From positions 62,001 through 126,000 of the forward strand of contig JALJCQ010000007.1 in the NCBI GenBank assembly GCA_023091665.1: a stretch of 64,000 nucleotides of DNA, written 5' to 3'. The stretch is from Pythium myriotylum. Taxonomy: Eukaryota; Oomycota; Peronosporomycetes; Pythiales; Pythiaceae. Below are positions 9,245 to 17,826 of the stretch, piece by piece. The position numbers and the translations under genes were made by a program. Below the pieces are notes generated by a model. It was given only the letters and a program-made list of their open reading frames with translations. It made no database searches and was not told the origin of the DNA. Every line of letters begins with the position of its first letter. Positions within the stretch are counted from its first letter, which is position 1.

Positions 9245-11782
9245 ATGGAGACCGGTTCTCCGGAGCATCTACTTCCTTTCCGCCATGGCACCAGACAATT
9301 CACACCCAATCTCGATGGTTCTCTATCTGCGAGCGCAGCATCGATTTTACCGAGTCTTGACGGCTCGTTTTCGCTCAACAATCGTCAACCTGACTCTAGA
9401 GAGATATCGCGTCTGCGTCGCCTATCCAGCGAAGCGGACCCAACGCGTAAGAACGAGGCCTCCCACTTCGATCGGTCCCGAAATTCGTCAGCTGAAGTGT
9501 CCGCCAATGCCAAGGACCGCTTTGCGAGTCTCGCGCATCTTGTGTCAATTATGAATCCCCACGGGTTGGAGCCACGCGCGAGAACAGCCAACCACGACGC
9601 AATAATCCACCATTTCCAGCTACGTCGTGTATCTGGCGAGGCGTCGAGAACCTCTTACGCTCGAAAAGAAGACGACGCCGACGAGGAATCCAGCAAAAAA
9701 GTTGACTCGGACGCGCCGTTCAGCACCGAAGGTTCGCTCAGCAAGATTTTTGCACAACGGCGCATCCTCAACCTTCAGATGCGAGCTAAAAGCCACCGCG
9801 ACAGCCTTCACGATTTGAGTCGCAACAAAATCAACGAGGTAGAAGTCTCACGAGGTGCGCTGTGTAGAGGTCTCGTCGCGTTGGGGTTGTTCGCAAGAAG
9901 ATCGTGTCGCCAAGCGATGCTCGACTGCCTTGCTCCTTTCTCACCGACCGGAAAAGTCGCACATGCTCGTGGAGTGGTCATGACATTAATCACGCTATCT
10001 CAGGTATTTACTGCCCCGTTCACGACTGTATACCTTCCTGAGGGATCACCGGTGACCACTTCCCTCAGCGTCATTTTCGACGTCGCGTTCCTGGTGGATC
10101 TCTTCATAAACTTCAACACTGCCTACAATGATGAAAAAGTGAATCGTCTAGAGCTGTCACGACGCAAGATCTTTAAACGATTCATTCTCCAGCGACGGAA
10201 GCCATGGATCGCACTCGACGTTTTCGCTGCTATCCCACTAGATATTGGGTTGGTATTAGCTTCCACAAACAACCGCCTACCCACCCAAGTGAAGCCTGGG
10301 TCTCACGTGCTTGCCTTTGAAGGTTCACGCGCACTTTTACGAGTCGTGCAGCGACATTCGTTGCTTCCTCATACGATTTGGGGCGTTCGAGTACTGCGAG
10401 TAGCCAAGCAACTGCCGTGGCGACTCATCCTCCAACGTCATAACGTAAGCCTGCATTTTGCCCAAACAATACTCGTGCTTGTTTTCGTTGTCCACGCTGT
10501 AGCTTGCATGTGGCGAGCGACGCTCATGTCGAGCAGTGAAGATGTAAAACATGATCGTGGATTGGAGGATCCGTGGGCGCACTACTTGGTGGACTTGGTC
10601 ATAGCTGCTCAACTTCTATCGGGTCACTTGGTTCCTTCTGTTCTTTTATCAGAATCGGTTCATGCATCGCCGCACTTGTCGGTCTTTAACGCCATCACGA
10701 TGCTGGTGGGGGCGGTCTTGATGGCTTACGTCTTCAGCTGTGTCGCCTTGCTGCTACTCGAGAAGAACGCTAACGCATCACGGTACAACGCGAAACTCGC
10801 TGGAGTCTTTGCGACAATGGAGAAACTACAGCTTCCGCGATCACTTCGCCAACGGATCCACCAGTACTACGATCATTTGTGGGCGCAACACGACGCCACC
10901 GAAACCGGTGAGATCGCCGCGTTTTCCAAGGCGCTGTCACCATCTCTAGGACTGGAAGTGAACTTGTTCAAGTACATGGATCTGGTCCTGAGCGTGCCGT
11001 TCTGGAGAAATTGTAGCGCTGATTTCATCACGCAGATCATGCTCAACCTTCAGGTCTCAACATATTTACCAGAGGACTATGTGATGCGACAAGGAGAGAT
11101 TGGTGACGTTCTGTTTGTGGTCAATCGTGGCATCTGCGAGTTGCGAGCTCGTGTCGACGAGGATGGTAGAACTCAATTACCGCAGCCTCGCGTACGACGG
11201 CTGAATCCTGGTGCAGCCTTCGGCGAGCTAGCTCTGCTGATGAATTACCGACGCACGGCGACTGTGCGTGCATTAACCTTCGTGGAATTGTGCATACTCG
11301 GCCGCAAAGCCTTCCAGAAAATTCTTACTCGGTATCGAGATGATCGCAGAGAAGTGTTGCGAGAGATTCTTCTGAGTTGCATCGGGAAGAAGACCCAGCG
11401 GTTTGTGCCCTTTCCGTATGAAGAACTGGTCGAAAAGGCCGTGGGCGTTCAGAACCTGAAGGCACCAACGCCATGGGAGGCTGCCGAAGTGCTTGTCGAT
11501 CTCATCTCGGCACCAGACTGTACTGACGACAGTGTCATCTTCGGATTCCGCGACTTCGACTTTGTTTCACAGCACCGCCTTGTTCCAGTTGGCACTAACT
11601 TAACAGCGTCTCACCAGCCTTCGACACTCAGTCACGATGAGATAGCGGCACGGCTGAGCTCCTTGGAACAATGGCAGGTAGCGACAAGTGATCGGCTGGC
11701 TGCGATGGAAGGAGGAGTGCAGTCGATCTTGCAGGAGCTCACACGTCTCAGAGAGACTTTGTCCCTGTCACATTCGGGTTGA
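9245..11782 (+). CDS. Cyclic-nucleotide-binding ion channel homologue, paralogue 1
   Basis: This protein has about 845 residues. A polar N-terminus of roughly 240 residues precedes a six-helix channel core of the CNG/HCN/EAG type (S1 near VMTLITLSQVFTAPF, S2 near VAFLVDLFINFNTAY, S5 near FAQTILVLVFVVHAVACMW). A C-linker (RQRIHQYYDHLW) and a cyclic-nucleotide-binding domain follow, with an intact phosphate-binding cassette FGELALL-RRTATVRA. The pore loop is odd: where a GYG filter is expected it reads AAQLLSGHLVPS. The start is the first ATG of the frame (9245); the preceding 19 codons have no ATG. The next gene is a tandem paralogue on the same strand, 136 bp away. I infer a plasma-membrane channel or channel-like sensor. 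Ion selectivity cannot be read from the sequence. Confidence 0.85.
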   Translation: METGSPEHLLPFRHGTRQFTPNLDGSLSASAASILPSLDGSFSLNNRQPDSREISRLRRLSSEADPTRKNEASHFDRSRNSSAEVSANAKDRFASLAHLVSIMNPHGLEPRARTANHDAIIHHFQLRRVSGEASRTSYARKEDDADEESSKKVDSDAPFSTEGSLSKIFAQRRILNLQMRAKSHRDSLHDLSRNKINEVEVSRGALCRGLVALGLFARRSCRQAMLDCLAPFSPTGKVAHARGVVMTLITLSQVFTAPFTTVYLPEGSPVTTSLSVIFDVAFLVDLFINFNTAYNDEKVNRLELSRRKIFKRFILQRRKPWIALDVFAAIPLDIGLVLASTNNRLPTQVKPGSHVLAFEGSRALLRVVQRHSLLPHTIWGVRVLRVAKQLPWRLILQRHNVSLHFAQTILVLVFVVHAVACMWRATLMSSSEDVKHDRGLEDPWAHYLVDLVIAAQLLSGHLVPSVLLSESVHASPHLSVFNAITMLVGAVLMAYVFSCVALLLLEKNANASRYNAKLAGVFATMEKLQLPRSLRQRIHQYYDHLWAQHDATETGEIAAFSKALSPSLGLEVNLFKYMDLVLSVPFWRNCSADFITQIMLNLQVSTYLPEDYVMRQGEIGDVLFVVNRGICELRARVDEDGRTQLPQPRVRRLNPGAAFGELALLMNYRRTATVRALTFVELCILGRKAFQKILTRYRDDRREVLREILLSCIGKKTQRFVPFPYEELVEKAVGVQNLKAPTPWEAAEVLVDLISAPDCTDDSVIFGFRDFDFVSQHRLVPVGTNLTASHQPSTLSHDEIAARLSSLEQWQVATSDRLAAMEGGVQSILQELTRLRETLSLSHSG

Positions 11783-11918
11783 GTTTGGAAATAGAACAAC
11801 TAGTCTACTGAGTTGCATCAGTGTGAGGATAAGTGTCAGTTTCGCGACTCTGGTCGATTCGAAGCGGTTTCCTGCGAGTCAACTTGTTGGGGCAGTGCCT
11901 CTTCCCGAAGAAGTCCCA

Positions 11919-14387
11919 ATGACGGGCACGGCGCCGATTGTGAAGGAGTCGCGCCTGCGACCGCCAGGTCAGACGAGTACCAGCGATTTGCTGAGCGAGT
12001 CGAGCACCGGTGCTCGGCAGTCTCCTCCGACTATTCAAGATCCAAGTCGAGTTCAGTCCATTCAGTCTCTCGTCTTCAAATTGAGCAGCGGCACTCGCGA
12101 GAACGACAGCGCTTCGACATCCCAGCAGGTTGTTCCGTTGGCCACGACTGCCGCGCTTACAACGGAAGCCGAGAACGATGAGCACGCCCATGTCCTGGAT
12201 TCTTTCAGCAGAACAGCGAACCATGAGGCTATTGTCAAGCATTTCCATTTGCGACGTGTTCTGGAGGACGAGCACAACGCAACGGAGGATGATGGAGATG
12301 GTGACAACGATAACGAAGCAGTCGACGGGAGCTCGCCTTACGCGCAGCGGATGGTTAACGCTGCTAAGATCCACGAATTCAGGCGCATGAAGAGCCGACG
12401 CGACTCGCGTATGGCGAGCATGGTGACGTTCATCCCAGTCTCGAAACGACGAATGATAAGAAGACTGAGGCGTATCCCCGCGCGATTCCGCCAACTTTTC
12501 AAGGAGTTCGTCACGCCGTTTAAGCCCACTGGCACGTTCTCGAAAGTGCGTGGTCTCGCCATGCTAATTGCGATGCTCATCCAGCTCTTCTTGATCCCGT
12601 TCGCGCCAGTCTATTATCCGAAAGGGACTGGCATGCTGGACGGCCTCGGATATTTCTTTGACGTTGTGTACATCATCGACTTCTTGGCGAGCTGCAATAC
12701 GGCGTACTACGGCAAACCCGAGCAACTGGAGTTTTCAAGACGCAAGATATTGCTGCGGTACATCCGAACAGGTTGGCCATTCTGGTTAGACTTGGTCTCA
12801 TCGGTACCCATCGATACTATAATTCGGTCGAGCCTTCGTGATTCCTCGCAGATCTCGCAATCGGCTCTATCTGGCTATGTAATGATTGGCGAGCTCCACT
12901 CCATAATCCGCTTCTTTAGTTGGGGGGCATTCCTTAAGTCGATCTGGTTCATGCGTGTCGTTCGCGCGACTAAGGAATTCTGGTTTCGAGTTGTCTACAG
13001 CCGCCTTTCATACGCCCTCGCAGTTGCCAAGATCATTTTGATGCTTCTCTACGCTGCTCACTATATCGCTTGCTTTTGGCGATTCACTCTGATTTCCTCC
13101 TCCGAGGCTCAACTGGATCTCACCCAACCATGGAAGTTGTACATTGGAGACCTGTACTACGGCGCTCAGCTGCTTCAAGGTCAAGGTGCCCCCGCTGCCA
13201 ACGTTAGCGAGTCGATCTTTGGTAGTATCGCTGTGCTCTTTGGGTACCTCGCGATCGCGTTTATCATCAGCTGGGTGAGCCTCGTGCTAATCAACTCTCA
13301 CTCCAACTCGTCTCTATACCAGCGTAAACTGGAAATGGTCTTCGCGACGATGGACAAGATGCAGTTACCTCCGCAGCTGCGTCGCCGCATTCACCAGTAC
13401 TACAACCACCTGTGGTTTGAGCACGACTCGATCGACGGGGACATCGCGAAGTTCTCGCACGAGCTTTCACCGTCCTTGAGACTCGAAGTCCGCCTGTTCA
13501 AGTACATGGATCTAGTCCTGAGTGTCTCGTACTGGCGCAACAGCAGTGCAGACTTCGTCACTCAAATCATGCTCAGTCTTGACGTAAGGGCCTACCTCCC
13601 AGAAGACTACATTGTGCGCCAAGGAGAGGTCGGCGCCGAGCTCTTCCTTATCAATCGTGGCGTGTGTGAGCTGACGAGCTGTCCTGCTGAGCTGCCGAGC
13701 GCCGACGGCATCGCACCACGCACGCGACACACTGTAAAGACCGCTATGTCTACGTCTCGATCGGCTGATAATGCGGTCAACGTGAGGCGCCTGATGGCTG
13801 GTCATTCGTTCGGGGAGCTGGCGCTGCTTATGAACTACCGCCGCACGGCAGACGTGAGGGCTCTGACCTATGTCGAAATGTGCGTGTTGAATCGGCGCTG
13901 TTTCCAGAAGCTCTTGATTCGGTACCGGGAAGACCGACAGGAAGTTCTCCGAGAGTTGGTGCTCAGCTGCATCGAGAAGAGCGGCATGAGATTTATCGCA
14001 TTTCCGTGGGAAGACATGGTCGACCGAATTCTTTGCAAGGGCACACACCGCACCTCCGCAACTTCGCACACACAATTGACACCATGGGAAGCTGCTGATC
14101 TCATTGTTGAACTTATCACACCGGAGAGCATTGCTGACGACTCGGTGACATTCGGCTTCCATGACTTTGACTCGTTGTCGAACTTCCAGCTCACACCGAT
14201 CACGATGGCCGACAGATCGGACGAGAGCGTCACTCATCGCGGGTCGGGGTCTTCTTCCTGTGCGTGCCGAGTGCATATCGACAAGATAACGGCATGGCAG
14301 CAACAGATTGTTGATCGTCTCGCATCACTGGAATGCTTGGTTGGCGAACTTGTCGATGAACTGCGGGATAAACGCACCAAGCAATAG
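11919..14387 (+). CDS. Cyclic-nucleotide-binding ion channel homologue, paralogue 2
   Basis: This protein has about 822 residues and is clearly homologous along its length to the upstream neighbour: shared NHEAIVKHFHLRRV N-terminal motif, S1-S6 core, RRRIHQYYNHLW C-linker, and a binding cassette FGELALL-RRTADVRA. The nucleotide-binding domain carries an extra serine/threonine-rich insertion of about 25 residues. The pore loop again lacks GYG and has YYGAQLLQGQGAPAAN. The open frame extends back into the previous coding region, but the first ATG there would put the start inside the neighbour. The ATG at 11919 sits 136 bp after its stop and is preferred. A short coiled segment closes the protein. 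Confidence 0.85.
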   Translation: MTGTAPIVKESRLRPPGQTSTSDLLSESSTGARQSPPTIQDPSRVQSIQSLVFKLSSGTRENDSASTSQQVVPLATTAALTTEAENDEHAHVLDSFSRTANHEAIVKHFHLRRVLEDEHNATEDDGDGDNDNEAVDGSSPYAQRMVNAAKIHEFRRMKSRRDSRMASMVTFIPVSKRRMIRRLRRIPARFRQLFKEFVTPFKPTGTFSKVRGLAMLIAMLIQLFLIPFAPVYYPKGTGMLDGLGYFFDVVYIIDFLASCNTAYYGKPEQLEFSRRKILLRYIRTGWPFWLDLVSSVPIDTIIRSSLRDSSQISQSALSGYVMIGELHSIIRFFSWGAFLKSIWFMRVVRATKEFWFRVVYSRLSYALAVAKIILMLLYAAHYIACFWRFTLISSSEAQLDLTQPWKLYIGDLYYGAQLLQGQGAPAANVSESIFGSIAVLFGYLAIAFIISWVSLVLINSHSNSSLYQRKLEMVFATMDKMQLPPQLRRRIHQYYNHLWFEHDSIDGDIAKFSHELSPSLRLEVRLFKYMDLVLSVSYWRNSSADFVTQIMLSLDVRAYLPEDYIVRQGEVGAELFLINRGVCELTSCPAELPSADGIAPRTRHTVKTAMSTSRSADNAVNVRRLMAGHSFGELALLMNYRRTADVRALTYVEMCVLNRRCFQKLLIRYREDRQEVLRELVLSCIEKSGMRFIAFPWEDMVDRILCKGTHRTSATSHTQLTPWEAADLIVELITPESIADDSVTFGFHDFDSLSNFQLTPITMADRSDESVTHRGSGSSSCACRVHIDKITAWQQQIVDRLASLECLVGELVDELRDKRTKQ

Positions 14388-14497
14388 TGTTGAGGGAACA
14401 TACCGCGTGGAGATACCTCGGGAGTTGATTTCCTGTTTTCAAGTCTTTTTACCCGGACATAGATACTACAAATGCACGGACGACACGGTGTCTCGCG

Positions 14498-17400
14498 TTA
14501 CCCTCTCGATTTTCGGATCTTCAGTTTCTTCTCCAACCGATCCCGCGCGGAGCTACCGGACTTACGTTTGCCCTGTGGTACAGGAGCAGATTTAGGAGTG
14601 ATCGGTAGCGGTGGTCGCATTATCAACGAGCCGCCGTTGACACCAACAGGAGAGGTTGATCCGTTGACGCCATCCACATAGTCTTCATCATGACGTTTCG
14701 ACTTCCGATCCGTGGATTTTACTACTGAACGGCCGCGCTTTCTTATCTGCGTTGGGCTTGGGGAAGCCTCCGGCTCATCAGGGGTATTCCATCCATCAGC
14801 CTCCACATCTTCAGAGGGTGAAGGTGGGGCTGACGGGGGAGGTGGCGGGGGAGGGGGCGTTGAGGTATCCATCTGAGGTGACGATGGTGGCGGTGGGGAT
14901 ACTACTAAAGGAAACGCTTGAGCAAAGGCTGCCGTCCCATTGCTAAACGATGCCGCCTTTAATTTGCTGGAAGACCCCTTCTTCTTCCTCGACGCCCTCT
15001 TCTGGTGCTTTCTTTTCTGAGCAGCAAGGGCTTGCTTAGTCTTCTTCTTCAAGTTCCGGCAAAGATGGCACTCATAACGTTCAGGAGGCTCCATGTCATC
15101 TGGAATACCCCCGCAACTGGTATGCTGCCAGCCTTCGCAAATTTCGCATTGCACCATTCGAATACCGTCATCATAGTCGCCTGTCGAGATTCCGCACGGG
15201 CAGTTAAAGACCCAATGCTCATCCGGATTTGCACGACACCGGAAGCACCAAAACAAATCGTAGACAGGGATGGGTTCGCACCCGATATGGACCCATATTT
15301 TGCACTTGTTGCACTCCACCATCTCCTTCCCGTCATCGTAGTTCTGACCACCGGCACCGCAGCTGCACTTGAACACCCACCTCTCTTCACCTTCCCAATT
15401 GGACCCAAAGCTTCCATCGCCATGTCCGTTTGAACCCCCTTTCCCGCTTTTCTTCTTGGATCTGCTACTCTTCTGATACTCAAGTAAGTGCTGCCGAGCC
15501 ATTTCAACCACTTTTTCCTTGCCTTTCTTCGAAATTTGGAGTTCCTTAAGTTTCGCCCGCTTTCTGATCGCGATCAAAGCATCGATGGGAACAGGTGGTA
15601 GATCTGGATAAGCACTTTCTGGATCAGCATCATCATCGCTGTCGCTGGAGCTGCTCTCTTCAGGCTCATCGATCTCTTCCGGTTCTTCTTCCTCTTGTGG
15701 TTCCTTGTTGTCCTCTGGAGGTTGCGGTGCTTCTTCCTCATCTTCTTCGTTGTCACTACTGCTCGTATCACTCGAATCGTCATCACTGCTAGAGTCACTG
15801 CTACTCCCATTTGTGTCTGCATTGCCGTTACCGGAAGGAGATGGATCTCGGTCACTCTCTCGACCTGTATCTTCCCCATCTGACGAATCCGAGGTATCAC
15901 TAGACTCCGTGCTTGATTCCTCACTGCTGCTGCTACTACTGCTGCTACTATCAGCAATAGCAACACGTGTGGCAACCTTGAGTCGTTGTTCGGCCAGGAG
16001 GGAGTTAGCGCGCTCAATCGCAGATGGCTTTTTGATGAATTCCAGTTGAGCCGTATCCGATACAATGCTTGGGGATTCCGTCAGTCCATCACGCATTTGA
16101 GTGTCTTTGCCTGGGTCGAATTTTGCAGGATTCAAAAGTTTCTCGTTCTTGATTGCATCGGCCATTCTCTCCAGCATGTCCGCAGGTGAAACTCGGCATG
16201 CTTGCTTGCAAATCGCATCAACTTGTCCCAGGATTTCCGCCGCCGCCTCTTCGGCCGCTCGTTGCTTTTTGTCTTCGTACCATACTGTCAGCCCCTCCAC
16301 CAACACGCACAATCCCCGCCATTCCCACTTGCTTAGCATCGACTTGCACGTTTTAAGCATGAATGCGTAGTGCGCAGCCGCGTACCACACGACACTCTCG
16401 AACTCTGGGAAGAAAAATCTTCGTTCAATCCGCTGCTCTTGTTCGGTTGCGTGGCAACGCAGATGCGTGGGGATATGGTATCCCGATAGAAAGTTGCCGC
16501 CGAATGCAATTGAGTCTTCAGGTGTGTACACGGCGTGAATCCACCCGGACGGGAGTAGCATTGTATCTCCCGCTCGCATCTCCACAATCGTGCACTCGCC
16601 TGGCGGGACAAGGTCGCCAAAGAACGGTGCCTGTCCGTGCTTGTACTCATTCTCCCACTCGGCAAACAGCGCTAGATTCGCGTCCGTTGGAGGGATCACG
16701 ACGAACTTCTTGCAGCCAGCATAGAGGTGGTACCAGACAGACGAGCCACCAAAATCGACGTGGAATTCGGTGTAGCTGCCGCCTGCACTCATGAGGCAGT
16801 AGAGTCGCACTTTGGGCGCTGGTGCGCGCGCAGACTTCTTGGGCCAGTGCTTCTCGACCCAGCCGATTTCGTCGACGACCTTGGGCGGTTGCACGAGGCG
16901 CTCGAGCTTGGTGCCGCTGCACTCGAGGCTGATGAGGTTGAGCACGCGTTCGCGCGTCGCCGGCGGCTGCTCGAAGTACTCGATCCACTGCTTGAGCTTC
17001 CATTCGCTCGCGAGTTCGCGCTGCGACGCCACCTATCAGCGTGCACACGTGAGTGAGCCCCCTCCACGTAGCTCTCCACCAGCAAATTTGCCACTTACAT
17101 CGATGGCTCGCACGGGCCGCTCGACGCCAATGTCTGCGGCTAGTTCCTTGAGCGAGACTGATCCCTGTGCTGGCACTGTATTCGTCGTCGCCCCCCACTC
17201 GTCAGCTTCTCTCTCTCTCCCTCTCTCTCAACAAGCCACGCTCACCTCGCATCGCCAATTGCGCGGGCGATTTCACCAGCAGCGGCGCGTTGAACCCCGT
17301 CTCATCGAGCTACAGCGCACGCGTCACACTATGAGCCTTCTCTCCATGAAACAAGCGACCGTGGACACTCACATAGTCCTTGGAGACGCGCACGTCGAGC

Positions 17401-17573
17401 GGCAGCAGAGTCGCCACGCCGCGCGCCGTCGCGCTCGCGAATCGCGCCGCCAGCGCCTCGCACTCGGCACGCGAGTAGCCAAAGTCCCTCTTCACGTGCT
17501 CGACGCGCGGCGGCGGCGCGTAGACCTCTCGCGGCGGCGCCTCGCGCAGCGGCGGCTCCACGTCCAGCGCCAT
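14498..17573 (-). CDS. JmjC histone lysine demethylase with two PHD fingers, four exons
   Basis: The product is predicted to remove methyl groups from histone lysines using Fe(II) and 2-oxoglutarate in the nucleus. I reconstructed exons at 17373-17573, 17246-17309, 17099-17175 and 14498-17032, with GT-AG introns of 63, 70 and 66 bp, giving about 958 residues. The joined N-terminus (LDETGFNAPLLV...VERPVRAIDVASQRE...WIEYFEQPP) matches the KDM2/KDM7 (PHF8) type. The iron ligands HVD near residues 205-207 and WIHAVY near 280 are present, as are the 2OG-binding Thr before HVDF and the Lys in YAGCKKF. A long acidic Ser/Asp/Glu tract follows, then two C4HC3 PHD fingers (CSCGAGG...CFRC and CPCGIST...CHLC), a basic tract, a proline run and nuclear-type KKRG/RKSK clusters. 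In animal KDM7 the PHD precedes JmjC; here two follow it. Confidence 0.88.
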
Positions 17574-17826
17574 CGTCCTCCCGTGCGAGGGCCCCCCAGG
17601 TTGCTCTTGTTCGCGGGGCTGGAAAAGGGAAAGCCCCTTCAAAGGCGATACGTCGTTCCACCCCAGATTCGAGGTTTGGATGGGGGGAGGGTGTCCCTCG
17701 TGTCCCGAATACTACCATCTAGGTGACCACAGTCCCTTGTTGGCGTTTGGTTGTATGAGGGACCGACGCACCACCTCACCAACCAAAAAGAGCCTCGAGA
17801 TCTCCGAGACCACCACCAGGAGACCC
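17574..17826. promoter_or_regulatory. Bidirectional promoter, JmjC gene / mitochondrial IF-2
   Basis: These 253 bp separate the two divergent start codons and must hold the promoters and 5' leaders of both genes. No single motif stands out. Confidence 0.5.
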
